Assembly: GCA_001775555.1 (NCBI GenBank)
Contig: MEXE01000002.1
Location: forward strand, 1 to 13,176
Direction: 5' to 3'
Length of the DNA stretch: 13,176 nt
DNA from: Candidatus Amesbacteria bacterium RBG_19FT_COMBO_48_16
GTDB lineage: Bacteria > Patescibacteriota > Microgenomatia > CAZETR01 > Amesbacteraceae
This document shows positions 5,952-11,749 of this stretch, piece by piece (positions within the stretch are counted from its first letter, which is position 1; each line of letters starts with the position of its first letter). Both the position numbers and the translations under genes were made by a program. The notes under the pieces were generated by a model. It ran no database searches, had not been told where the DNA came from, and saw only the letters and a list, made by a program, of their open reading frames with translations.

Positions 5952-6386
5952 TTACCTGCCCAAAGATCCCCATAGCGCCTCAAACTGGCTGCGTAAGTTT
6001 ACCGCAATATCCCGGTCGGTGATTACCACCGCAAAAGGCGACTCCGGGTTGTAGGAGATCAAAACGGCAGTCTCACCATACAGCATATAGTCGCTTTCGC
6101 TGGTCCCGGTAGTTTTTATAAACCTGACCGCGTTTTTTACCCCGTCTTTTTTCTTCGCATCGACCCGGTTTGCCTCATTGTCAGGCAGAATCTCCCGCGT
6201 TTTGATTTGGGAATCAAACAGTCTGGGAGCATATTCCCTGTCAAAAAAACTACCTACCACCTGGGCATAGTTTTCCGACAGACAGACAATGTCCAAAGCC
6301 GGACTTTCCAGCGTCTGGTTATAAACGTCTTTGATCGCTTCGGCTCCGAAGAAAACCTGGGCTCCGGATGAATTAATTTTGTTCAC
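5952..6386 (-). CDS. Stand-alone TrmB-like sensor domain, no DNA-binding domain
   Basis: 144 residues from GTG 6386. The whole protein corresponds to the C-terminal sensor half of TrmB-type regulators: GAEAIKDVYNQTLESPALDIVCLS at the front (strand after helix), a middle SFFDREYAPRLFDSQIKTREI, then MLYGETAVLISYNPESPFAVVITDRDIAVNLRSQFEALWGSLGR at the end. The last segment has the same 'FExLW' ending as the proteins at 2535 and 4310. No helix-turn-helix precedes it and no upstream ORF suggests a lost one. An in-frame GTG at 6395 lies inside the Shine-Dalgarno and is rejected. Translation should be very strong owing to a 13-nt anti-16S match. It is divergent from the second TrmB regulator. It may bind the same ligand or dimerise with the full-length regulators, acting as a co-regulator; this is inference. 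Confidence 0.72.
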   Translation of the reverse strand: MNKINSSGAQVFFGAEAIKDVYNQTLESPALDIVCLSENYAQVVGSFFDREYAPRLFDSQIKTREILPDNEANRVDAKKKDGVKNAVRFIKTTGTSESDYMLYGETAVLISYNPESPFAVVITDRDIAVNLRSQFEALWGSLGR

Positions 6387-6390
6387 TCTT

Positions 6391-6403
6391 ATCACCTCCT
6401 TTC
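6391..6403 (-). promoter_or_regulatory. Extended Shine-Dalgarno of the stand-alone sensor gene
   Basis: GAAAGGAGGTGAT on the reverse strand is a 13-nt match to the complement of the bacterial 16S 3' tail. AGGAGG ends 8 nt before GTG 6386. This fixes the start and is exceptional in a window where most first genes lack any such site. Confidence 0.85.
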
Positions 6404-6480
6404 AATTGTCCATTCACTGGACTTAATATCATCCGTAGTTTATAATCAGGCACAAAATATGTAAAACTGTTGTCCATATA
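6404..6480. promoter_or_regulatory. Divergent promoter region with a GTCCA/TGGAC dyad
   Basis: GTCCA-N5-TGGAC (6408-6422) is a perfect 5-bp-arm dyad 22 nt upstream of the sensor gene start. TTGTCCAT recurs at 6406-6413 and 6470-6477, the second next to ATG 6481. For the TrmB gene, TATAAT (6441-6446) is the best -10 and leaves a leader of about 28 nt. For the sensor gene, the reverse strand has TATAAA (about 6439-6444) with TTTACA 15 bp upstream. The dyad would lie in the sensor gene leader, and both half-site types flank the two starts. Confidence 0.5.
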
Positions 6481-7323
6481 ATGAACAAAACACCTAATAC
6501 CTCCGCCCAGCTTGAAGATTTTCTGAGTCTTTTGGATCTGTCCGCCGAAGAAAAAAAGGTTTACTCCGCACTGGTAACCTCAACCGACCAAACAGTCCTG
6601 CAAATTTCTACCAAATCGCAAGTCAACCGCACCACCGCTTACCGCATTTTGGAACGGTTAAAGAGTCTGGGTCTGGTCGAGGAAATAATTGAAGCCAACC
6701 GGATCAAGTATTCCAAATCCTCGAGCGACAGGCTCAGGCTGCTGGTCCAGCAGCACCAGGCCCGCTCCCGGCAGTTGAACCAGCTTCTGCCCCAAGTCAC
6801 ATCTTTTATCAACCAGGTATCCGCCAGCGCTTTGCCGGGAACCAAGGTCTTGTTTTACCGCGGCCAGGAAGGCATCAGGCAAATGGCTTGGAACAACCTC
6901 AAATGCCGTAATCCGCTGGTGGGCTTTACCTACCGGCCGTATGTCGAGATAGTCGGCGAAAAATTCATTCGCGATTGGCTCGATAGATGGCTGGAAAAAA
7001 AGATGGTGTTAAGAGATATTTATTCCGATACCTACCTGGAAGTCCGTGATCAGTTTTATCACAAAGAAACAGTCCTTTATGACCCCAAAATATTCATTTC
7101 TCGTTACATCTCTTCCGGGGTTCTAAATATTACCCACCAGATGGACATATACGACAATGTCCTGGCTATTTACAACTGGCACGAAGGGGAAATCTTCGGC
7201 GTGGAAATTCACAATGACAAAGTCGCCCAAGTCCAAAAACAGATATTTGAAATCGTTTGGAAAATGGCCATCCCTGAATCAGAGCTCAAACATGCCCGTC
7301 AAACACCCCGACAATCTCCCTGA
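6481..7323 (+). CDS. TrmB-family transcriptional regulator
   Basis: 280 residues. The N-terminal winged helix-turn-helix (about 10-82) reads FLSLLDLSAEEKKVYSALV, then VLQISTKSQVNRTTAYRILERLKSLGLVEEI, the typical TrmB recognition helix. A Gln/Leu-rich helical linker (about 84-115, QHQARSRQLNQLLPQV) probably forms a dimer coiled coil. The sensor domain (about 120-275) begins VLFYRGQEGIRQM, contains IVGEKFIRDWLDRW and ends KQIFEIVWKMAIPES, again resembling the sensor tails of the nearby proteins. No HKD motif is seen. It is likely a ligand-responsive repressor or activator of its own divergon with the stand-alone sensor gene. ATG 6481 sits in CCATATAATG, a sequence also found in the MerR-type operator. 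Its TGA stop is only 3 bp from the stop of the convergent DUF5680 gene. Confidence 0.85.
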   Translation: MNKTPNTSAQLEDFLSLLDLSAEEKKVYSALVTSTDQTVLQISTKSQVNRTTAYRILERLKSLGLVEEIIEANRIKYSKSSSDRLRLLVQQHQARSRQLNQLLPQVTSFINQVSASALPGTKVLFYRGQEGIRQMAWNNLKCRNPLVGFTYRPYVEIVGEKFIRDWLDRWLEKKMVLRDIYSDTYLEVRDQFYHKETVLYDPKIFISRYISSGVLNITHQMDIYDNVLAIYNWHEGEIFGVEIHNDKVAQVQKQIFEIVWKMAIPESELKHARQTPRQSP

Positions 7324-7326
7324 CTT

Positions 7327-7794
7327 CTATCCCCTTCTCTTGTCTACCTCTCCGCCTCGATAATCTGCTTTATAAATTAACTTTTCCCCCTGCTTAATTG
7401 TCTCTTCACCCGAAAATTTGTTTAATCCACCCTCCCACTTATTTCGATACACAAACTCGCCTTGCTTATACTCTTGTGGACCTCGGTACGGATACTCTTC
7501 CGGCATCCGCATCAACGCACCCCTCAAGACACCATATACCAAATCCGGATTAACTCCCTCCATCACCCAGCCGTAGTACACCATCATCCATACCGCTTTT
7601 TCCTCATAAAAAACTACTGTCCTGCCCCCGTAAGGTTCCCCGCCAAAAAAGTTGTCATGGGACCTCCATTTACCTTTTACAAACGGGATAGTCGTTGACC
7701 CATCCGCCTCCTTGATCCACTTTTTCTCATCCCCGCCGGCATATCCGGCTCTATTCGATTCTAATAAGAATTGCCGAAGACCCTCAATATCCAT
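7327..7794 (-). CDS. DUF5680 domain protein
   Basis: 155 residues from ATG 7794. The whole protein fits the DUF5680 pattern as I remember it: opening LRQFLLESNRAGYAGG, an FFGGEPYGGRTVVFYEEKAVWMMVYYG core, then MPEEYPYRGPQEYKQGEFVYRNKWEG and a closing YKADYRGGEV. The family has no established biochemical role that I know of, and small aromatic-rich members are usually cytosolic. A longer in-frame reading to 7890 would add 32 residues, but that extension is the translation of a dispersed repeat (7851-7904) and so is unlikely to be native. The start at 7794 has TAAAAT 10 nt upstream (-35 candidate AGGACA) and a G-rich GGGGTAGG directly before it. The 3' end is 3 bp from the TrmB stop on the other strand, leaving no room for a separate terminator. 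Confidence 0.8.
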   Translation of the reverse strand: MDIEGLRQFLLESNRAGYAGGDEKKWIKEADGSTTIPFVKGKWRSHDNFFGGEPYGGRTVVFYEEKAVWMMVYYGWVMEGVNPDLVYGVLRGALMRMPEEYPYRGPQEYKQGEFVYRNKWEGGLNKFSGEETIKQGEKLIYKADYRGGEVDKRRG

Positions 7795-7850
7795 CCTACC
7801 CCAAATTTTATCAAAAATACCCTCGCTTGTCCTGAACGCAGTTGAATGGA

Positions 7851-7904
7851 TAGTCCCCTCCTTCACCAAGGCTACGGCAGGGCACGGCACCAGGGCCTGC
7901 CATT
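7851..7904. repeat. Dispersed repeat, module A, copy 1
   Basis: 54 bp that align without gaps to 8639-8692 with 12 mismatches (about 78 percent identity), starting TAGTCCC and ending GCCATT in both. It sits between the divergent DUF5680 gene and the anchored protein at 7923, ending 19 nt before that start. The longer reading of the DUF5680 gene comes from this repeat. Confidence 0.7.
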
Positions 7905-7907
7905 ATC

Positions 7908-7916
7908 TGGTAAACT
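7908..7916 (+). promoter_or_regulatory. Extended -10 of the 225-aa anchored protein
   Basis: TGG-TAAACT has the TGn extension and four of six -10 bases, and ends 6 nt before GTG 7923. No -35 is obvious. Weak alone, but the spacing repeats the leaderless pattern of other genes here. Confidence 0.35.
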
Positions 7917-7922
7917 CCTTTT

Positions 7923-8600
7923 GTGGACCAGATTCAGGATTTCATTTCCCAACGTAATTCATCCGGCCATACCAACGACCAAATCAAGCAAGAACCCCCT
8001 CCTTCCCCCACACCTTCTCCACAAGCAACGACATCAATAAAATTTCCTATTAATCCTGTGTTTGTAATCCTATCGCTTCTGATTTTGACTGTACCTATTT
8101 CAGCTTTTGTTTACCTCAAAATCCAAACGGGAGTCATTCCACTCCCTCGTCCCCAAAACACCCCTCCTCCCAAGCCCACCCAATTTCAATACTGGAAAAA
8201 TATTACTTTAGAAAACATGTCTTTTAAATACCCACCCGATTGGAACGACCCCGAATACGTAAGCACACCTTTTGGCCAGAGCGCCGAGATAAAAAATTCC
8301 GACAGCTCACAAAAAATTACCGTCCTAAGTGGCATAAATAAAGGACACTCCGAATCCGAGTTGTCTGAATTTCTTGACTTTAGATCCACCGCAGGAGGAG
8401 AAAAACTAAACCTAGACGGCAGTGATGCTGTAAAAAACAAATCAACGCCTGATAGCATTCTCGTGGTGACTATACTCGTAAACGCCAAGGACAAAGAATC
8501 CCAATACAGCATCACCCTACAATCTGTAGAGTCAACTCCCAGCCAAGAAGTAGACGAACTAGTAAACGCAATCCTCTCTTCATTCAAATTCATCGATTAG
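7923..8600 (+). CDS. Single-pass membrane protein with PsbP-like extracellular domain
   Basis: 225 residues from GTG 7923. A short helical N-terminus IQDFISQRNSSGHTNDQIKQE resembles the 'YI..AR..G.sd.qIr..L' cytosolic motif seen at the front of many candidate-phyla membrane proteins. A Pro/Ser/Thr linker follows, then one transmembrane segment (about 44-66, NPVFVILSLLILTVPISAFVY), a second Pro-rich linker, and an outward-facing domain (about 88-225) with MSFKYPPDWNDPEY, a PsbP/lipoprotein-like opening of the 'y.f.YP..W' type, ending in ILSSFKFID. Function is unknown; such domains are often surface-attached. GTG is the only plausible start, with TAAACT 6 nt upstream and no Shine-Dalgarno. It is a distant partner in architecture of the 191-aa protein at 10223. 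Confidence 0.75.
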   Translation: MDQIQDFISQRNSSGHTNDQIKQEPPPSPTPSPQATTSIKFPINPVFVILSLLILTVPISAFVYLKIQTGVIPLPRPQNTPPPKPTQFQYWKNITLENMSFKYPPDWNDPEYVSTPFGQSAEIKNSDSSQKITVLSGINKGHSESELSEFLDFRSTAGGEKLNLDGSDAVKNKSTPDSILVVTILVNAKDKESQYSITLQSVESTPSQEVDELVNAILSSFKFID

Positions 8601-8627
8601 CAAAACCCATTAATCAAAATCTAAACT

Positions 8628-8692
8628 AGGCTCCCGCATAGTCCCTTCCTTTCCTAAGGTTACTGCAGAACACAGCACCATCGCCCGCCATT
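8628..8692. repeat. Interspersed repeat (modules D and A), copy 2
   Basis: Module D (8628-8644, AGGCTCCCGCATAGTCC) overlaps module A (8639-8692). Module A matches 7851-7904, and D matches 3310-3326 and more weakly 1027-1043. The remaining intergenic DNA to 8855 holds an 11-bp palindrome CGAAGTCTTCG (8761 region) and one promoter, and I see no gene in it. Confidence 0.65.
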
Positions 8693-8809
8693 CAACTTCT
8701 GTAATCTAACTTTCGGTTACTCTCACCTCAAAAAGCGGGCAGAAAATAAAAACCTGGTACCGAAGTCTTCGTCCTTCATTTCATCTCCCGCCGAAAGAGG
8801 TAGGAATCG

Positions 8810-8815
8810 TATAAT
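8810..8815 (+). promoter_or_regulatory. -10 element upstream of the 131-aa gene
   Basis: A perfect TATAAT stands 39 nt before ATG 8855. No good -35 is seen at 17 bp. A weaker ACTAAT (8842-8847), 7 nt before the ATG, would fit the leaderless pattern instead. Confidence 0.4.
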
Positions 8816-8854
8816 AGATAACGAATTGATATATCCTCACAACTAATAAATTTC

Positions 8855-9250
8855 ATGTCACATAACCCCGAAATACCTTTGGAATCCTTTGAACAAGCTT
8901 ACGCTGCAGGATTGGACCAGCTGCCGGAATTGATAGAGTCAGAAATATTTGACACCCCCCTCCCCCTGGACCCCGACTCTCTTAACGTTGAACCACGAAC
9001 ATTCGAAGAACTGTCTCCACTCGAATTAGACATTGTTCAAAAAACTATCTTCAATAAACTGGGTCTGACCTCTGACCCGGATACACACAAAATCAGAGAG
9101 TACACCACACCCACTCCTCCTAAAGCAACTGTACCCGGCACAATCAAAGCCGTAGTTTATTCTACAAACATCGAGGGGGTATTCCTCCAGGAACTGGTCT
9201 TTCCTGACTTTCGGCAAAGCTGGGTCATTGGACCCGACCAAAATATCTAA
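8855..9250 (+). CDS. Small acidic protein of unknown function
   Basis: 131 residues, not recognised. It is rich in Glu, Asp and Pro in the first 60 residues (ESFEQAYAAGLDQLPELIESEIF, then a PLPLDPDSL turn), has a helical LDIVQKTIFNKLGL, a Pro/Thr linker and a C-terminal beta-like part TIKAVVYSTNIEGVFLQELVF ending DPNQ-type polar residues. No signal peptide or membrane segment is visible, so a soluble cytosolic protein is likely. It starts with ATG, without a Shine-Dalgarno, and ends 24 nt from the stop of the frameshifted gene on the other strand. Codon use is consistent with a translated gene, but without a family I give moderate confidence. Confidence 0.6.
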   Translation: MSHNPEIPLESFEQAYAAGLDQLPELIESEIFDTPLPLDPDSLNVEPRTFEELSPLELDIVQKTIFNKLGLTSDPDTHKIREYTTPTPPKATVPGTIKAVVYSTNIEGVFLQELVFPDFRQSWVIGPDQNI

Positions 9251-9273
9251 CCTCCCTCCCTTGTAAATCACCC

Positions 9274-9860
9274 CTAGCGACCCGCTCCCAATCTCCGTAC
9301 AGCTCCTCCTAAAAACTCTAATAAACTTCTCCGCCCTGGTTTTTCTCTAATATACTGGCCGCTTGCTGTATCGTGCTCAATAACCCGCCTCACAAGAATG
9401 GGGTCTATTTCACAGCCTGCTCCAAGACCTCAGTCACCCTGATCAAGTCATCAACGGTCCCCGGAATAGGAAATTTCAGAGACAATAACCCTCTGGGATA
9501 CTCGCTCTCAAGCAACGCCCTCTCTTCTGACCCAAGTGCCCCTTTGGCAAAACGGTCCACATCCACGGGAGAAAACCCACCTTCATGCATATGGTTATAT
9601 ACCAGCCCAAATGTTTGCTTATCCCCCACCACAGTCACAAATAGCTGACGTACATCTTGGCCAATCTGTGCTTGGATGTCAATTATATCTTCCCCTGACC
9701 GACCTACTGACAACCTCATCTCCGTCCCGGTATACCTTTGGTAAACCGATACCCCCTGAGCAGCCAGCTTACCTGCTGCTTCTATAAACCTTCTCACCAT
9801 TCCCGCATCAAATTCACCTCGCAACATATCCCCTTTTTCCCCCTCCAACCTAAAAGACAT
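9274..9860 (-). pseudogene. Frameshifted paralogue of the 194-aa protein at 11750-12334
   Basis: Reading from ATG 9860, frame 0 gives 151 residues and stops at TAG near 9405. It is roughly half identical by eye to the intact protein at 12334: FDAGMVRRFIEAAGKLA, VYQRYTGTEMRLSV, IDIQAQ, QLFVTVV, VDRFAKG, EYPRGLLSL, PGT.DDLIRVTEV. In the -1 frame directly after (from about 9409 down to a TAG at 9274-9276) a 44-codon tail matches the intact C-terminus without gaps at 28 of 44 positions, including HDTASGQY, RRSL and AVRRLG. A single indel at GTGAAATAG therefore split the gene, probably recently because the tail is still well conserved. Sequencing error or a recoded -1 shift are alternatives, though no standard slippery heptamer is seen. 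The family is not recognised and the function is unknown. The promoter is intact. Confidence 0.8.
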
Positions 9861-9865
9861 AGCCT

Positions 9866-9883
9866 ATTATACCACCCTATAGT
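9866..9883 (-). promoter_or_regulatory. Promoter of the frameshifted paralogue, identical core to its intact copy
   Basis: ACTATAGGGTGGTATAAT on the reverse strand is identical over 18 bases to 12341-12358. It holds an extended -10 (TGG-TATAAT) that ends 5 nt before ATG 9860. Confidence 0.72.
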
Positions 9884-9908
9884 ATAGATCGCATCCCCTT
9901 GTATTGGC

Positions 9909-9992
9909 TCACCTAATTTTGCACAAAATATTTGTGGCATAGGTCTTGTCCTTCCCATAGGCCTCCTCGATTTTTGACACAGAAAACGGCAA
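9909..9992 (-). pseudogene. Truncated 3' remnant of an FkbM methyltransferase gene
   Basis: On the reverse strand 26 codons (9915-9992) align without gaps to the end of the intact FkbM gene (12388-12465) with 15 identical residues, including PFS, AY, DKT and TNIL. The remnant ends in TNILCKIR, then TGA at 9909-9911. Everything upstream (toward 10223) is unrelated, so the 5' part was lost. It lies directly upstream of the frameshifted paralogue, exactly as the intact FkbM gene lies upstream of the intact paralogue. An N-terminally extended small ORF over it in another frame is a shadow. Confidence 0.75.
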
Positions 9993-10206
9993 CCCCCCAC
10001 CTCACTTGGCCAGACACACAGGCACGAAAGGACGCACGAAAGGATTATCCTTCACGGCTAAAAGCCGAAAACAAAACCCTCAAATCTTAATCCACCAGTC
10101 TTTGAAAACTTAATTCGTATGTAAAAAGTTCGTTTTGTATCGCAAATATAGGAGTCACGCGAAGCGGAATACACATACTTTCCATCCAAGTTTGTTAGCT
10201 GTTTTG
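9993..10206. other. Gene-free stretch with short repeats and palindromes
   Basis: No convincing gene is seen. GCACGAAAGGA occurs twice with a 12-bp period (10022-10032, 10034-10044). The second copy runs into the palindrome AAGGAT-T-ATCCTT (10040-10052), followed by a CGGCT-AAA-AGCCG hairpin (10055-10067). No T-run follows in either direction, so a terminator is not supported. The rest, to the promoter of the 191-aa gene, is plain. Confidence 0.5.
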
Positions 10207-10215
10207 TGCTACAAT
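10207..10215 (+). promoter_or_regulatory. Extended -10 of the 191-aa lipoprotein-like gene, leaderless type
   Basis: TGC-TACAAT has the TGn extension and five of six -10 bases, and ends 7 nt before ATG 10223. No strong -35 lies 17 bp upstream, as is common with extended -10 promoters. Confidence 0.6.
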
Positions 10216-10222
10216 TTACCGC

Positions 10223-10798
10223 ATGAGACACAGAGGATTTGCACCCCTAACCATTCTAGTTGTCTTCTTAGCAATAGGCGCTACCGCCGGCCTGGCCTAT
10301 TATCTCGGAGTCAGCAAGAGATCGCCAGAAACTCCTCCAGCCTTCCCAACTCCAGCCATCTCCCCAAAATCAGCTTGCCCCTTAGATGCCAAAGTTTGCC
10401 CCGACGGAACCAGCGTCGGCCGAGCCGGCTCCAACTGTGAGTTCGCCCCTTGCCCTACTCCTCCTCCCCTCACCCCAACCAGCCTCAAACCGGGTTGGAA
10501 AGAATATAGAAACACCAAATACCGGTTTACTATCTCCTACCCTGCTAATTTTCAAGCTTTAGATGACCAGGAAAATCTCTACGGCTGGCCAAACGCAGTC
10601 GTGCTTTTATATGCCGGAGGCCAATCCTACGACTTAGCCGTAGAAGTTTGGAACACCAAGGCCGAGTATGAAGCCAAGTATAAAAACGCTGCCAATTTAA
10701 CTGTCAATGAAATCAACGGAAAATTCATTACCCTCCTCAATTCCAACACCAAAAGCGAAGTAGATGAAATAATTGCCACCTTTGCAGTTGTGGAATAA
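10223..10798 (+). CDS. N-terminally anchored extracytoplasmic protein with Kazal-like Cys motif and PsbP-like domain
   Basis: 191 residues. After a basic MRHRG start, a hydrophobic segment (about 8-28, PLTILVVFLAIGATAGLAYYL) anchors the protein, with no lipobox. A Pro-rich linker leads to CPLDAKVCPDGTSVGRAG and CEFAPCP (Cys52, Cys59, Cys72, Cys77), the 'CPDG..vGR.G..CEFA.CP' protease-inhibitor-like motif common on candidate-phyla surface proteins. The C-terminal domain (about 90-191) opens WKEYRNTKYRFTISYPANF, PsbP-like, as in the protein at 7923, and ends EIIATFAVVE. It probably sits on the outer face of the cell membrane; the role is unknown. Two disulfides in the small domain are likely but inferred. 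The start is supported by TACAAT 7 nt upstream and no Shine-Dalgarno is present. Confidence 0.8.
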   Translation: MRHRGFAPLTILVVFLAIGATAGLAYYLGVSKRSPETPPAFPTPAISPKSACPLDAKVCPDGTSVGRAGSNCEFAPCPTPPPLTPTSLKPGWKEYRNTKYRFTISYPANFQALDDQENLYGWPNAVVLLYAGGQSYDLAVEVWNTKAEYEAKYKNAANLTVNEINGKFITLLNSNTKSEVDEIIATFAVVE

Positions 10799-10827
10799 AT
10801 ACTGATGAGTAATGTACCTACTGCCCT

Positions 10828-11061
10828 GTGTCCTTGGCTATTATCAAATACTGGCTGTCAACCCCACCTCCCGGAGCTTACCAATCAGTCGAAATTACCC
10901 GAATAGTTATAGCCTGTACCTTCGGTCAAGGTGGTCAGGTACTTATGGACAAGTCATGCACCCGAACCATCCGATTCGCCAAAAACGGCCCGGTTCTGTC
11001 TGTGCCTGGCGGAACAAATACTCCCCAACCGGTCAACTGCCCTCATTTTGAAAACCTCTGA
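10828..11061 (+). CDS. Possible small Cys-containing protein or gene remnant
   Basis: 77 residues from a GTG, not recognised. The reading has gene-like codon use and a plausible C-terminal part (VPGGTNTPQPVNCPHF), with three cysteines in the middle and end. The N-terminus is weak: a stop lies six codons upstream, no Shine-Dalgarno or -10 of the usual spacing precedes it, and an overlapping ORF from 10812 competes. It follows the 191-aa gene by 29 nt and may be a decayed exported protein that has lost its signal. I would treat it as doubtful. If it is not a gene, 10799-11090 is otherwise empty. Confidence 0.25.
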   Translation: MSLAIIKYWLSTPPPGAYQSVEITRIVIACTFGQGGQVLMDKSCTRTIRFAKNGPVLSVPGGTNTPQPVNCPHFENL

Positions 11062-11090
11062 CTCGAAGCTCGAACCAGGCATACTGAATT

Positions 11091-11606
11091 TCATATCAAA
11101 TTTTTCTCCACCCACTTCTCAATCGGTAAACTGCTGTCGTAATAAATAATATTTTCGTCCGTAGATGGTTCTTCAAACTCAATAAACATCCTTTCAAGTT
11201 CTTCTTTTGGCCAATGGAACCTACCTCTAGACTGACTGTTTTCCAACCATCTTTTTCTAATTACCTCTGCTGATAGTTTGATATATATCACCTTAGTTGC
11301 AAACCCATTCTCGCCTGCCACCTTCCTGGCTTTATCTCTCCACTCCCTGGTAATCCATGCATACTCATTAGCTACATTTTTTCCCTCCCTTAAATACTTC
11401 ACTAACAGCGCATCCGCACTAGCAAATATTTTCCGCCAAGCCTCATCCGGCACATCGTCATCTCCTACTTCAGAATACCCTAAATCCCACTTCAGCTGGT
11501 CCAGGTTAATATGAGTAAAACCAAACCTCTTTTTCAGCTTCCTTGCCAATGTAGACTTTCCCGAATAAGGAAATCCTACTAGTAAATACTGAATGGGTTT
11601 ACTCAT
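11091..11606 (-). CDS. P-loop kinase (AAA_33/adenylate-kinase-like)
   Basis: 171 residues. Walker A is YLLVGFPYSGKSTLARKL (Gly11 to Thr19, GxxxxGKST). The next segment, FTHINLDQLKWDLGY, has the Asp expected to coordinate magnesium or substrate. A KVIYIKLSAEVIRKRWLENSQSRGR segment supplies the Arg-rich lid (R..W....R.R). This is the pattern of small predicted kinases that phosphorylate nucleosides, sugars or nucleic-acid ends; the substrate is unknown. ATG 11606 has TATACT 6 nt upstream and no Shine-Dalgarno. By eye it is more AT-rich than the genes around it, like the HAD gene at 3355. It ends 29 nt from the doubtful gene on the + strand. Family assignment is good, function open. Confidence 0.82.
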   Translation of the reverse strand: MSKPIQYLLVGFPYSGKSTLARKLKKRFGFTHINLDQLKWDLGYSEVGDDDVPDEAWRKIFASADALLVKYLREGKNVANEYAWITREWRDKARKVAGENGFATKVIYIKLSAEVIRKRWLENSQSRGRFHWPKEELERMFIEFEEPSTDENIIYYDSSLPIEKWVEKNLI

Positions 11607-11612
11607 AATTTA

Positions 11613-11618
11613 AGTATA
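11613..11618 (-). promoter_or_regulatory. -10 element of the P-loop kinase gene, leaderless type
   Basis: TATACT on the reverse strand (five of six bases) ends 6 nt before ATG 11606. TTGTGC about 15 bp further upstream may be a short-spaced -35. Confidence 0.5.
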
Positions 11619-11650
11619 ACTTACCCCCTGTTTGCACAAGAACCTCGCTC

Positions 11651-11693
11651 CCACAACTTGTGGCGCGAAGTACTGAGCATAGTCGAAGAAAGC
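11651..11693. repeat. Interspersed repeat, module B inverted, with adjoining palindrome
   Basis: CCACAA-C-TTGTGG (11651-11663) is a perfect 13-bp dyad. Just after it, the reverse complement of 11671-11690 matches 1041-1060 at 17 of 20 bases (TTCGAC...GCTCAGTA core). The rest of the gap (11694-11749) shows nothing I can name. Confidence 0.55.
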
Positions 11694-11749
11694 TCGCCGA
11701 AAGATAATGGTTCAGCTTCGCTCATCATCTTCGATCCACCACGCCAGCC

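Noticed and set aside
7795..7890. N-terminal extension of the DUF5680 protein
   Set aside because: It is the translation of dispersed repeat A, and the family homology begins just after ATG 7794.
9400..9412. Programmed -1 ribosomal frameshift in the left paralogue
   Set aside because: No X-XXY-YYZ heptamer and no obvious downstream stem; an indel is simpler. Kept only as an alternative.
9866..9883. ACTATAGGG resembles the end of the T7 RNA polymerase promoter
   Set aside because: Only nine bases match and the rest of the T7 consensus is missing at all three places where the motif occurs.
9794..10000. 68-residue minus-strand ORF
   Set aside because: It overlaps the frameshifted gene promoter and reads the FkbM remnant in the wrong frame.
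10022..10044. CRISPR-like repeat
   Set aside because: Two 11-bp copies one base apart, with no spacers and no cas genes.
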